Shown: positions 28,301-43,300 of the stretch, in pieces
Position numbering within the stretch: the first letter of the stretch is position 1
Layout of the letters: each line of letters opens with the position of its first letter
Source of the DNA: Phoronis australis
Taxonomy: Eukaryota; Phoronida; Phoronidae
DNA: 53,386 bases
Assembly (NCBI GenBank): GCA_002633005.1
Contig: NMRA01000478.1
Location: forward strand, 3,267-56,652
Direction: 5' to 3'
Notes under the pieces: model-generated
The model's input: only the letters and a program-made list of their open reading frames with translations
Databases searched by the model: none
Told to the model about the DNA's origin: nothing
Program-made: the position numbers and the translations under genes

Positions 28301-31300
28301 CAACGGAGTCCGGTGCTATTTTTTTTAAACATTATGCATTGGAGTCTAAACACTTTTCAATAAATTTTATAATTGATTCTTTGTGGAGCACTCATCCTGT
28401 CAACTTCTGAAATGATTCTTAAAATGAAATACAGAAAAAACTACGCCAAACACTGGAATTTGGTTCCTTGTTAAACATCATGTTTTTGGAACGCGAACGA
28501 TTGAAAAACCAACTTTGTTTTTCAATTGTCTGCATTGCAAAATTTGGACAGCGAACAGATGGAGGAAGTTTACACACAGAGTAATCTATCTTCGCATCTT
28601 TAATGACTTCGATGACAGTCATATAGCAGGTCAGCCCTAGAAAAGTCCCGGGTATTTTTTAACGAGTATTTTCACGATACATACTTTGCTACTCGGATAG
28701 AGAACGCTAGTTCATCTCTCACATCGGCAGATCACCTTTTTACAAATTCTTTGAACTTGAAACTCTGAAAGGGTGTAGGCTACCATAGAATAGTATATCT
28801 TCAAAACCCTTATGGGAATGTTGGATGGCAAAGTTTTGGTTCCCACTGCAGCATGCCTTTCCAGCACATTTCAATGCCAGACAAAGAAAACGGTAATGTC
28901 GTACTTACGGTTACATACGTGTCAGAACTCAATTTTGTGACCTGCAATTTGGGAGTATTTAATGCCACAGGTAAGAGCATCCTAAAAAATCAATTTTGGA
29001 GGGTAAAAATGAGAGGAAATTTCTGAGACTTGGAATTTATGAATGTGTGCTGAATTTTGAAATGCGACATGGGAGGGACTTGTGACCTGGGAGCAATTCA
29101 CGACCTGCTGATTTTCACAGCAAAGTTGAGTGCTGGTTTTTAAGATCAAATCTGCCAAATAATTTACGATCCAGCTGCGGACACTAGGTGGCGTTGAATG
29201 TAATATGCGCCTACATCCACGTCCGTGGGCGCATAAAGAAACAATGAACCAATAAATCCTGACAATTGAGTTCCCCTCTCACCTAGTTCTGCCTCGTGTG
29301 GTGACGGACGCTGTGAGTACGCCGTGTTCTTGTAGATGGCGTCTAACATTTTTTCCTTCACCTGAGTGACAGAATCACAGTCGAGAACTTTTACTCCAGG
29401 AATGCGTTCTCCATTGTCTAAAACTACCTCTAGAGTCTAGAAAAAGGAGAAATGACAGACATGATAGAGACAGTCAACCACACGCACACACATAGGCGGG
29501 AACATTGCGGACAAGAAACAGGATTATTTTTTAAACTCAAAATTCGACTCACGCTTCAACTGCTGATTTTCGCACCACGCGGGTACAAATGGTTGTTGCA
29601 GCTAACTCTCTTCAATTAGGAACAATGAATTGTTATTTTGATTACTTCTTAAGTACTACAAATGATCAAAATTGTATCCGGTGTTGGCAAACTTTTCTAA
29701 AAAATTTCTTTTGTTAAGAAACTGGAAAAAATGAAATTCCACTTTTCCACCAAAGTACCCTCAACTCAGTTGTTTCGAAATCGCCCGTTTTTAAATTTTG
29801 AGGTAAGCAGAGATTTTTGTAAGGACCCAATTTCACCACCCTCAATTTTTATGGTAAGTGCAGTGAAGTAAATTTTCCTAAAAAATCTATTAACGGGGTA
29901 CCATATAATGGAAGATGGTGTACACAATGATACAAGCATAAAGAACTCATAGTCACACATTCTGGCTATCAAACAAACTTTCTAAGGTCTAAATGTAATC
30001 AAGTGGGCAAATAATTAAGTAATTGTTTTAAAAGCAGCAGCATGGTGTTAATATCACGCTTAAGCCTAGTTTCACATTAGTTGTGCTGATGCTATGACAA
30101 ACTGAAAGCGCCAAGCTGTTGAAAAACAGAGGTTACCAGAGGAAAGTGTCTATACTGTTATCAACACATAAAACTGGTGCACAGTGCTATAATGGGTTAA
30201 TAAGTACTGTTTCATATTAAGTTATCCGCAATGAACAACTTAATGAAACCTAACAATGGCTTTACATAATTCACTTTTTCACTTTGTAGGTTTTTCCAGG
30301 TCATCAGACTATGGCATCTGATTGGTCAAAAAGCAGGAAGTCGTCATTAAGAACCAATCACATCTTTTAGCCATTTGACAGGTCAGAATTACAGATTCAG
30401 AAGTGAATCAAGTGCGGCCAATACATATCAGTCAACGATTAAACACAGAACAAAAATCTGGGCATGGAGTCTAATCTCAATCCAATCATGCTGTATGATT
30501 AGAGTACAAATTTGCAACTTTACTCGAGGGGTGACATGCAATTGGTCAATTTTCAAGTCTAGTTTCGAACTTAGAAATTAGAGTCCAGTTCCCGACATAG
30601 TAATTACCATTAAAATATTAAACAATATCAAATAATAAGACAAGAGCAGGAAATTAAAAAATTATAAAATTAAGTTCTAAAACAGGCATGATTTCAGCAA
30701 ATGTAGATGCTGTAATCAACAATTAATTATCACCAAGATAACAGGATGCACAATCAGCAATCATGGTACGGGCAAAAATAATTTACACACAGTCTTTTAT
30801 GTCCGAGACTGTGACAACGGTAACACGTGCCTTCACTTACCAGAGTGTGAGGCTCAATTTTCTCACGCAACAACCTGTCCTCTGACAGGGCGTATCGAGC
30901 GTCACCAGTGACTGCATCCACAGGACCCTTCTCAACCTGATGTTTGATAGACTTGAACATGATGAACAGAGCTCGACCTGGAGACTCCTGCCAGAGACAA
31001 AACACACCCAATTAAATATCTGAATTGGTCCCATACTCCATTCAAAGACCGATCTACTGACAACACAGATTATTTTAATTTAGGAGTGTGCCCCCATCAT
31101 TGGCGTATAAAACGTTTCATTGACACATTGTGATAGCTCAACTCGGGGGGGGGGGCTAACAGGTGCATTAAAATGTGTTGGCAAGCACACACTGTTTTGT
31201 CTTGCAGCATTAATTGCATTTATTGCCTTCAGATTCTGAAACAATGATAATCAAGAACACCTGGTCAAAAGTTACCTAACTGTGACCAAACAACCAGCTC

Positions 31301-34300
31301 AGCGCCAATCAGCAGTCGCTTAACGCACTGGGGTAGCAGACAAAATCACTTGAGAAAGAAGGTCCCAAATATCAAAATTGAAAACGAACAAAAACAAATA
31401 ACAGACCAAATACATAATCTAAATTTCTCGCTAGATTTGAGGCTCCGTGGGTCAATTGACTCATCCCATAGCTTTCCAAAATGAGCCATGTATAAGTGGT
31501 GGCTTTTGGGTGTGTCAATAAGACATGTAATAGACATGCCCTATTTTTAGAGTTATTCCTTATAAAGCAGTGAGAAGTAATGCATAACGTTTCGTTAAAT
31601 GATAATTGAAATAAAATACCGATAAAATTGAATTCTTAGACAAAAAACAGCATACACCACCTGAATATAGCTATACATGCAGATAGACAGCCAGTGTGTC
31701 AGTAATTTTTCAACGACAGATTCTGTGCGCCGCAGCATTAGCTTGGGATGTTTTTTCTCCATGTATTTGTCAATCAGTTCTCCCAGCAGTGTCCTCAGTA
31801 TCTCTGTGGCGTACTCCATTTTATCCAGCAAAGCAACCATTAGAAGAGAGGCTACGTTGGCCTTGTCCCTGACGACAAAAGATTTCTGTTCTTCCAGCGT
31901 CCGTATCAAAATCAGCAAGAAGTGCTTGTTGAGTATCAACTGTTCAAATTGGTCCATGCCAGCATACACACCTTCTTCATCCTATGCATATAACGCAGCG
32001 TCAAATGAAATAACTCAGCACATGGCAGAAAACAACAGGTGAGATGACACACTTGTTAACAACAGGAATGATGGGGGGATTCCCAGTTGATCCAATCACA
32101 AAACACGGTGACAACAATTCCTATACTAAGAACTTTGCAGACAGTCTTTATGAGTCATCCACTTAATTTTCACTAAAAGTGGAATTGACGGTCATGACAG
32201 TTAATTGTATTTTGGCCGCATTTTGTCATGTCCTGAGATTGCTTCAGCGTCGGCCAAAACCCAGGTTTTATTCACATTAACTTTATAGTCAACCATCAGC
32301 TTACTCAATTAGTTTAAATGATCGATCTTTACCATTATGATGTTTCCATTTGTTGAATCCCGAAGGTACACCTGAATTTACTTTGGGTGAACGAGAAAAG
32401 TAAAACGTGCAATTTTCCAAGTATGTTCCCTGTGGCTAATATCAGTACATAGCACTGTAAAAAATTTCTAAGTAGAAGGTTAACGCCTAAATTACTCATT
32501 TCAGAGGCACCACATTTAGATCGGGGAAGTTCACCATCCCTGTCGAAAAAGCCAGCCTCAGATAACCAAACCCAATGACTCACCTTCACGCATTGCCGTG
32601 TGGGATGGTCGGATTGACCAGGAAAGAGTACTTTGAATATGTATGAGTCATAATCCAAGAATGGAATGCCTGTCGCCACCAAGTCACTTGTCAAATCGCT
32701 CATATCTGTTTGGAGCTCAGCGAAGGCTGTAAAATGAAGAGTTCACATTTTTGAAACAATGGCAAAATTATATTTTAAGAGACAGTCCAAAATTCACATC
32801 ACATGGATTCGGTGCACAAAATCTAAAATAAATTTTACTTGTGATCAAAAAGTGCGTTTCTTCATAAACTCTGCATTAACTTGAGTTCCACATTTGGAAT
32901 CTACTGGAAGGTAGTACATTTTCATGAGAACACCATGAGTGAATGAAATCCTCACCTCTGAGAATTTTATCTTTTGTTGGGAAAATTAATAAAATTACTT
33001 AATAGGTGAACAAATACTGAAACATAACCCATTATAATGTATGAGCCAACTCATAATACTTCCACACACATACACACTATACTAGAGGGGAGACAACCCA
33101 CCAAGTCCACATTGCCTTCATTCATTGGTCAGTATAATGAGCTTGGTGGCTCAGCAATCAATGAAAAGTCAACTTCCTGTTGATACTTATGGGCCACTTA
33201 AGACAAGACAACCACAAGCTGGGCAGTCTGCATCAAGTACACGATGACTGAGCTGCCAGTTCATAACAAGGTGTGACTAAAATTGAAAGCACTAGTCACT
33301 AGTTCACTTTAACCTTTTGGTCATGATCCAGTGGGATATCACCAGCTCAGTTCATAACTCTCCATTCACACTGGCATTGATAGACAAGCAAGGTGACCAG
33401 TATTGTATAGCTGTACAATAGATAATTACTCGGGATTCTCAAACAATTCTTATAACAGACAACTTGTCATTGCTTAATCTCTAGCTGGTACATAACTTTC
33501 ATGGTGGAGGGCAGCTCTAAGCTATGAGACACACACACCTCAGACAACAACAAAAACTGACAGTATATACTCACCTAGCTTACACTCATTCCTCACATTA
33601 CTTTCCAGCGTGTCCAGTTGTATCTGCATCTTCTTGTACTCGCGCTGGGCCTTGCTCGATCTACGACACGACACGACGCAAATGGCAATGATGATGATGA
33701 CCAGTACGGCGACGCCCCCCGCGATAGACCCGATGACCCAAGGCTCAAACGCGTGGATATAGTAGCGGACACTGCCTACGTGAAACACGAGATTTCCCAC
33801 GGAGACCTAGAAGCATGAATGATTTTGGTGCAAAGATAAAAACGTAACTTGGTTCTAAAATCTCCTCTTGTAGTTTTTACTACCACGCTGATAACATGGG
33901 CAAAAATGACAACCAGCTCTATCAACTGTGTTTTTCCAAGTCATTTTATACATTGATCAAGCAGTGGCTTCGTAAGCCAACACTAGCGAGTGTTATCTTA
34001 CTCATATTGCAGTTAATAACATGTCTCGAAGTCCCGGCACTCACAATGTCGTAGCAACAAGTCAGTCACTCGGCTAAGCTTTAAAAGTCCAGTAACTAAT
34101 GGGAATTTTTTAGTAAGATACAACCAACTCACAGCACTTGTATCGTCAATATTTAAAAGTTTGAGTTTAAGTCACAAAATCAAACACTGTTCTTCAACTA
34201 TGTTGATACTGCCACATCCCCCAGTGTGATGCTTTATGTACATCAGATTACCCGCGGAGTCCTCTCTCACGAACATAAATGATTATAAAACAAACAAATA

Positions 34301-37300
34301 AGGCAAGCATCATTGTGACAGAATATTATGTCAGACTGCAAAACTTACTGTAACATTTGGTGGTACATCCTTGCTCAGCCGGCCATCTTTGCCGATTCCT
34401 TCAGGCTGCAGTTCTGGCACGATACAACCAAGCTCAGTTTTTGCCAGAGACGTGACCTTGCAGAGCTCATTACCTATCTTTACAATGACTTCTTCTTCAG
34501 TGCAGGCCAGTTCAAGATTCTCTCCCTATGTATACAAAGAGGTCAATTTGTAACAAAACTGTCCCTATCCTCCTTAAGTGCCATCCACACACAAACTTTT
34601 CTCTAGAACAAGTTACTTGAATTGTTGAATTGTTGCTAGGTTTGGAGGCCGCACAGATGTAAATTAAACTTAAGTGCAACTTGCCCCAATTGTGACAACT
34701 TACTCCACCTTATCGAGGTAGGGTAACTTGTTCTAGGGTAACTTATGCCACTTCCAATGGCTGTGTGGCTGCAAACATGAGGTAATGCGGAAATAATTAC
34801 CAGCTGCAATAACATACAGATGGGTCTTCTTTTGTGCGCCATATTCGCATCAGCTGTTTATTGTCATGCTCAGAGCGACAACTTACGCCTTGCTCTAATT
34901 ATCTGATATGTGTGTGTGGATGCTCCACTTTAATAGGGGCACGTTGCACTAGCGCAAATTGTTCTTACAAATAGGTAAGACTGTGTGTGGGAGGGACTCA
35001 AGACACAGGGAATTGTGAATACATCAGTTGTAAATGGAGGGCCATCTTTTCAAAAGCAGCCTTACATTTACTAGACCATGTGCTTTAGGGTTTATATCAC
35101 GGTATTATTTGAAGGCCTTGCCTGAATCTTGCTAAATCTATACCATTAAGGGAGCATTTTTACCATGAAGGCTTGTACAAGGACGTTTATTGGTTGCACA
35201 ATGGGGATAAATATACACACTGATGATTTACCTTGATAGTCAGCCGCTTGTCTTTCAGAATTTTTATCCCGTCCTTTTCTGTGAAATTGTGGTATAACGG
35301 ATTTGGGACATAAGTAATATCAGATGCTGAAATGTTAGGAAAGTTTTCCAAATTCCGTACAGCCATAACGTTGTCCATGAAGAAACCAAGAACCATTTCA
35401 TCAGCCAAACTGGTAGTGTCTCTTCTACGACGCCCCCTGTTAAGAAAACTGGTAGGTGCAGCTGGAGAAGGGCATGACATGACCATTTCATTGCGTACTT
35501 TGCACATCTACAAAATAATGGAGGTTAAAGGTAGGAATTGTGGTGAAAATCATTCTGTTAGGTACATAACGTGGCGCCCAAGTGAAATTTCGTTACGTCA
35601 AATTTCAGTACAAAAGCAACAAGATAATTAGACCCTTGCCAACATGGTATAACTACCACCAAATAACATTTGGCGACTTCTTGACCAATAGTAATAAGCA
35701 TTTCAAGAACAGGTATGTTACAATTTTAGCAATGTGGTGATGAAACTAGCCTTGTTCAGCCATGATATTGACTTCGACATATATATTATTTAAGTATTAA
35801 ATTATTTTATGGTTTGTCCTCATTATCATATGGTTTGGATTCTTGGGTCAGTGACCCTCTTTGTTCTACGATTATTGGTTTAATTGTACTACGTGATCTC
35901 CTTGTCTTGTCGCAACACTGGGCCATCGTCCATAATTCTCTCCAAGTTTCAGTCAAAGCCAGTCAATTCAAAGTTGTTAAATCCAGCTCTCAGGAGCAAC
36001 AACAGCAATGTGACAGTTTTTCCAATCCAACATTATTCACTTCCAATGCGATACACCTAGAAAGTGAAACCGTTGTTTCAATGGTCCAATTCATACCTTA
36101 ACATCATGTCAGAGCTCTTGCATAAAAAGTTGCCATTAGTGACTTACTGTTACAGAGGTTTCGTTGCGGTATCGGACAAACATCTTGGGCTCCTGGATGG
36201 ATGTGAAGTATCTGCCTGTAACGGTGATCTCTCTCCCTCCTCTGCAAATCAACGTTCAGTTGCAAACACATAATACTGCACTAAAAACTGCTCAAGATAT
36301 TATAAATCTGCTTTCTGTCAGATGGATTTAGACCATTTATTACATAATATTGGTTCAGAAAAAAATTGAAATTATTAAGTAGCTTGAGATCATCGTTGCT
36401 ACATAAAATGACGTATTGTGGCATGATTCAGCCAAGTTCTTGAGAGCTCGAGCAATAACAAATTGGAAGTCATCCCCAATTATGTCTAATCAACTACACA
36501 CATCCAAGCTAACGATCATGTTCAGCTGAATGCCTACCGCTTGACATTTTTAAATATGCATTTTTTTATCATCCACGCTCAGCTTTGTTCCTAGTTCATA
36601 CAATTGAGACTTCCTTGTGCATACCACAGTGTTTATACCCAACACTTATAGCGTAATTCTTTTATCTCAAAGGCTACACAACATATCTAAGGTAGTTTTT
36701 TTAAAAAAAGTGGCTTGGCAACTTAGGAAAACACACCCCTTTTATGTCCTCAAAAGATTACAAATAAATTTCTAAGTGGTCATAGAGGGTTTCAGTTAAG
36801 ACATTATAATGTTTTTTCAGATGACCGCTGTCATCGTTGGATTGTAGCCCAAATCCTCTACACGTTAAACCTAGTTCTTATCTAGAGCGGCTTTGAGTCA
36901 CGGTGCGGGTCTAAATCAATTATTTTTGATCAGGTGGGTTTATCACAACTTTCCTTCAGAGGGATTACCAAGTTCACATGCCATCCATACAGAAGGCAGA
37001 GCAGTCTGATCCACCATATGAAAAAATTCACATGTGAACACACGTCAAACATCTGATCTGTTAAAATTCGCATCTGAATACAGTTAATCCCTAAGTTTAG
37101 CAATAAATCCAGAAGTATCACTTTAATTGGTAAATTTTGTCATTTTCCAACCTTTAGAGTGAATATTTACAGTTTTAGGATGGAGTCAAAGCACTCACAG
37201 AACCAGTTTGTGCACTGATCATTCGCATTTTTTTTCTTCACAAAAGCCTTGCCCAGAGTAATAAGCAACAACTCAACCATGAAGTTGAAGACAGGAATCT

Positions 37301-40300
37301 GTTTTATGAAAGACTTGAGGCATAAACTAGGTCTTATGCTTTCACTTCACAATTGTTTAAAGAAATAACTTGCAGAAATTATATCAGTATCTAACTAGCA
37401 GTTATGTGTATATACTTGGACACTTTGCACTTTTGCACAAAAGAAATTTAAATATTTTTCTGAAATAATAGAGGCGTGCATCAGAAAAAATGTCTGACTT
37501 GAGTTTGAAGCAGAGCGAAGCCTGCACATAAATTATCCCATTCCCAGGAGCTACTTACGCGACAAAGGTCTCCACAGGATATATGCTGGAAATTGTTGGG
37601 TCTGGTGTGAAGTGGAATGTCATAGGGTGGTGACGAGCAGCGACGTGGCCAAACTCCATGTTGAGTCCACCAGTCACAACTCGAGGTGAGTCAGTCCCGT
37701 TCAATAAACAAATGGTTTTGTTGTCTGTACGTCTGGAAGAAGTGCACCATGGAAATAAATACCATAAGACATCTAAGTTCAAATCAGTCTCAGTCGGACA
37801 TAAAAGTTTTCGCTACATTAAAGTTAACTACTGGTTGCTGCATGACTTCCATTTATCCATACTCTTTCATTTTTGAGAATTTTTCAAGGATATAACTTTT
37901 TACCAACAAGTTGTATTCCCACAAAAACAAAGACATGTCATAGCTACTGTCGACTATTGCTGTCGAACAAATCAATGCGAGAACAATTTTTACCGAGGCA
38001 TAACTCATCACAACTCACAAAATAATTTCTGGAGGCAGAAGTCAGGAGTTTGTATATACTATATGTACTTACTCCACAAGTTGACACCAACTATTCGACA
38101 CTGATATCTTGATGTCATTCCAGGGGTGTGTATCCAGACTAGAGCCTTTGATGGTGACACTTGTACCACCTGATTTCGGGGCCAGTTTGGGATAAACGCT
38201 TGATATTACAGGGTCCTGCCGACAGAAATACCAGTCACTGAACATTCAATTAGCATTGTCCCAAAAGAACTATAACTCCATTAGGAGGCAGTATATGACA
38301 CAGAACATCCCCATCAAAACTTCATCAGTTCAAATTCGACCAATCCACATGGTTACATAATCATAGTCAGGCAGTGTGCTCGAGTGGAAAACAGTGTACA
38401 CAAATCTAAGAGTGTGAATAATGAAAAAAGTATCTGTGTGAAAACAGAAGAAAGGTGGCCAAGATCCAGGGTATTCTGCAGGCAAGCCTGAACGTATATT
38501 TGGAAAATGTCACTTTTGAGATCAGAACTTAATTTAAAAAAACAGAGCCGTTCGATATTGTCACTGTGGCTTAAAGAGGCAATGTACGGGTCTTTGTGAT
38601 CAATAACATCCCACAATAGGAACACTTGTGTCAATAACAAATAGTTTACCAAAGAAATGAGAAGGTTTGAAGTCTGTTTTTTTGTAAAACTTGTGAATGT
38701 TTTTAAGTAAAACAATTCAAAGTTTTTATCTAAATACACACTACGGGTGTAATGCCAGAAATTTTCGTTATATACGCCAATGCTAAGTACGACAAATGTC
38801 ATGAAACAAACCTTGTATTCAAACTGAGGCCCTTCGAACTGTCCACTGATTCCATCCACTTCCACTTGGATTTCTCCAATTACAGGTCGAGGGCTCCGAC
38901 CAGCACGACACGTTATCTTCTTGGACACCACATAATCCGAATCAATAGACTCGCAGCGGACGCCAGCGAGGGTGACAGCATTCTTCACACTTGCTGCACT
39001 GTAGCCCAAGTTGGTCCCCACCAGCGTCACTTTTGTCCCTCCTTCGATAGTTGTGTTAAATACTGAAACCTGTAGTAAGAAGAAGGGGGACATTAGACTT
39101 TTGGGAGGCTTTTAAGGTCAATTTGGCATAATCACTTCCTGTCAGGAAGGCAATTTTAAATTTAAATTGTTTAAATGGTATAAATGCCACTTAAATTCTG
39201 TTCAGTACAACATGATGCGTTCCTGCATTCTTTGGGGGTACTAAGATCACCCTGAGAAGTGGTGGTGTACACAAGTCAAGTTGCTCCATTTTTGCCCATA
39301 CAGGTAACCCAATAATGGCTAGTGGTTGGGACATGTCAACATATCAACACCTGTGGAACTACAGGTTATTTCTTTTCCACTATTACACTTAATTGCTTAC
39401 AATGAAAAAATTCAGTTTTTAAAGACAGGTTTTGTTTTATGGTCCAGTGTCTAAAATTTGGTAGGGAAGATTGTTGCTAAGAAGAGGCAGGTGGTTTTCA
39501 CAAACACCCACCATTATTTCCTAGTCCGAAAACAAAGAAGCCATTCATAAGAATTCAGACGCTGCGGTAACAATACCACCAATCATAGCTACCAGGTAGG
39601 AAACGCAATTTAGCTCAAATTGAACTATGACATATTGAAATACAAATTTCCAAATCTTCATTTTTTGACAAATTAAAATAAAATATCTAGTTTTCACACT
39701 GTAAGGAACAACTCATCACCTTTAATAACACAAGAGGAAAATCTTTACAAAATTCAGTAGAGAAACATGCAGCAAGTAACTAACCCTCTTGATGCTGATG
39801 GTGGGACACGGCGTTCTGTCACCAGATGGTAGATAGACGCACTTGTTGTTCCACGCACAGCGATATGAATCATCGACACTGTGACAGATACCACACTGTG
39901 GTCCCAACAGAGGGCATTTGTACAGCTCCGCTGAAAGATGTTACGGAATGGTCACCACAAGCAATTAAATCGTGTGGTTTTCAAGTAAAAAAATATCAAG
40001 TTTATTGTTTTAAATAAATTATGTCCCAATTTCAAGAATTTTACAGCAAGAGCACAGAGCAGCACAGTTCGTGCAGTAGCTCCTGCATTCCAGTAATGGC
40101 ATATTAGATATGCATCTACGTTTTGGGCTTGGAAGGAGTAACTAAACTGAATAGTGGCTTAGAATTTTAGGGGGGAGGGTTGGAAATCATTGGGTGTCAT
40201 TGACATGCAATGTCAGTGAAAGCAGCTTCTTGTGAACCCTGCTTGTAGTCATACAACTGCCCTTGTTGGACTGTATAAGTAAACACAGCTCAACAAAGGG

Positions 40301-43300
40301 TTTATGGTCCTGGCTAAGAAAATAATCCTTTAATCACCCTGATGGGTTCTGAATAGGGAAGCCTGGATTGTATAGCCTCCACTTTATGTTTTTTAGTAAA
40401 GTTAAGCTAATTCTAGGAAAAATGATTTGCCTACGGAAAAATGGGTAAATTCACAGTAGACATATTTTCACTGCAGGGCATTATCCAGTGGGAAGGTAAC
40501 AACACAAAACTACCTTGTAAGATCAAATGTCACTTTGGAGGAACAATTTTCAATTGACATGTGTAGAAGTCACGCAATGATGACTTTGATGAGCTAACAC
40601 AATGAGAAACAAACCTGTGACGTTCGCTAGGTTGTCAATTTCAAAGATTCCATTCCACACAAGTGAAAAGCGGAAATCTTTCCTTGGGAGATTGTCAACA
40701 TAGGAAAACTGAAAAAAAAATAAGAACTGCAACCAACATTGAAGAATACATCACAATCATAAAGAAGCAAGTGAAGACGTTATAATTTCAAAGATTGCTA
40801 ATCAAAATTTTTATTACACAGCAGGAAGTTAAGACATAACAAACCATTGCCATTACAATAGCCTAATAATCGCCACCAATATCAATAAAATGCCCCACAA
40901 ACTGGTTCTATGATCAAGAAGTCAAATATCCTCCATTGCAAATCATGTCCAATAAGAAATTTTCTCACACAGGTTAAAAACTAGGTGCTGCAACCTTCTG
41001 TCGGATCAATGAAACCCACGCCTCGACGGCAGAACTCAAAACAAGCTCTTCATCACAAGCATTTTTCCAGAATGATGTAAATAGTTCTGTCTATGTCAGG
41101 CACAAACCATCATTTTGGCATTAATTTTGTAACTGCATTTACTAGCCAATTAAAACTGAATGATGGATGATCTTTTGAAATTTCAGTGTACGTATGTAAT
41201 AGCCAAATTTTGTATGCCTGTGATTGGGCAGAATAAACATCAAAGTTCACTCAGTCTGGCATTTTCTATTAGCTGGCAGTCAGAGATGTGTTCCTTCCTC
41301 AAAGTTTGACAAAAATCCGTGATCGCTATTTGATTTGTCACAAAGATAAACTCACCAATTTAGGGCACATTGTAGCAGACAGGAGAAATTTCATTTTTCA
41401 TTTTAAAACGATTGAATGGTACAACTGAATAAATAAATGTTCTATGACATAAATTATACAAGACAATGTTCTGGAAAATTGTGATTATTGACATTGTTTG
41501 CATTTTGGCAATTGTTGTTGTCCAAAATAGTTGAATCTTGGAGATTTAAAAGTGTGACGATTACCACTGTAGTGTCTTCACAAGTTACTTCGTTTCCATT
41601 CACCACTGCAGCAGCACTGAATGTGACATCGTTGGAGTTTAACTTGCACACGAATCCAGTCTGATCAATCTACAATGGAAAACGAGACAGTGTAAGCGAG
41701 CAATTATGATGCAAAGGTTCTCTTCTTAGTTACTTTTGTTTGAAGGTTTCTTCATGAAGATTGAGAAAGAGATGTGAATGGTAAGTACTACACACCACCA
41801 GTTGAATTCATAAGTATTATAGCTAACCAACATTTACTTGCTGCTGGTGACAACATAATGCTGTTGGATGATGACATTCAAGTGACCGTCCAAAGTGGCA
41901 TCCACATTACCAGCTGCCATAGAGTAAAGTTAAGTTGAGTAATAGTGTGGAAGCTACTTGCATGGGGGTAACTTGTCACGCGTGACAATTTTCCCCCACC
42001 TTGATGGCCATGTCTTGGTTGGGATGTTTGTCATTATATGGCATGGGAAAGAGCCAGAAAGTTATAATGAATTGTTTGGTTACTTTGCTTGACACCTTGT
42101 AGTGTTGTGTTTGTCAAAAAAATAGTGTGCAACGCATCCATTGCAATCTGTTCTTATGGTCGCAGCAATTATGCCACAAAGGCATTTCTCAATAGATGGT
42201 GCAGTATACAGATGCATTTTTCAACTTCATTCAACCAAATGCTCGAATGTCACTAGGTTGTGTTAACCAATGACAACCCTTGTCAAATCACCTTTCAGAG
42301 CTCTTATATTTCCTAGCAATGAGAAAGAGAGCATGATGAAAATCCTACACATGGCTGTCTATTCCTTTATGCGCCATATGTATTGTAAGGTATAGGGTGT
42401 GCAGTTTGGATGCTCAGGTGACTGGGGGTAAGTTGTTCTAGAGAAACAGGACTCTAATGGACTGGCTGCCAGTGCAGGAACAAAAAGGGAACCACGTCAT
42501 CATCACAACTTACCATGGGGTTTGGCAGCTCTTTCACCTTCACTACAAACTTTTTCTTGAACCCACTTGGCAGAACAATCTTTTGAGTGGATGGATCGAT
42601 GCGTGGGCACTTGTCATCCGTAGATACAATGCCTGGCTGACAGGTGGCGTTGTCCGACGCATGCACGCACTTGTGGTTGAAAATGCACCAATGACAACCC
42701 CACTTGCTCTGAGTACAAGAGGTGCACCTGTAATGGAGAATGTGGCATATATTCTATCATCAGCCATTACCCAACAATCGCATTTAAGATGTGTTTTCTT
42801 TGTACTAAGCTCAGCAGTGAGTAAATGTCTGTAAGAAGTGCAGATCACTTTGACATTGTAAGATATTCACTGGTCACTTTGAAAATGCAAATCAGTGCAC
42901 CTTGGTGTACAACTTGAAAAATAAACGAAACTTAATTCATCAAATCTTGGTTATAGGCAATATCTGTATCTTGTTCATGTGAATTGCCAAGTGCGCTTTT
43001 TTTTTGCTTATTTCTGGATTAAAGGAATAGCACATCTAGTTGCATGGAGAGGTATTGAGTAGCACCCACAGGCTGTACACATTCATTTATTAATAACCAA
43101 TAGCCGTTTAAAATACTACTTCAAACGACGTCCAACAAATTTTGTGAAAATGTGTTTTGTATGAAAACTGTCATCAAAAAAACTTTGAACGGAGAATAAC
43201 GGTCGACTTTCTGACAAATTAGACTAAATTTTCACCTCCTTATTTCCTTCCCATAAGCCCTGACCTACTTACTACCACAACATTGTGTACCAGCAAAATA

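Larger units (their letters stand above)
24680..28963. repeat. Copy B of the duplicated block (exons 23B and 24B)
   Basis: It is the counterpart of 19867-23978. It differs from copy A by an extra tandem duplication of about 152 bp (27452-27755). Its right edge joins the unduplicated flank that holds exon 22. Confidence 0.92.
27163..30840 (-). other. Introns flanking exon 22
   Basis: These cover the intron between exons 22 and 23B (27163-29282) and the intron between exons 21 and 22 (29437-30840). No further exon or RNA gene is recognised. At 30320-30357 there are two opposed CCAAT-type words (ctgattggt, accaatcac) within a short imperfect inverted repeat. Confidence 0.5.
30988..37558 (-). 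other. Introns between exons 14 and 21
   Basis: Intervals over 300 bases are 30988-31660, 31982-32583, 32727-33574, 33807-34348, 34526-35231, 35508-36147 and 36242-37558. They are CpG-poor and AT-rich with no extra exon seen. A poly-G run is at about 31145. A repeat with inverted ends is at 34561-34942; otherwise nothing stands out. Confidence 0.5.
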
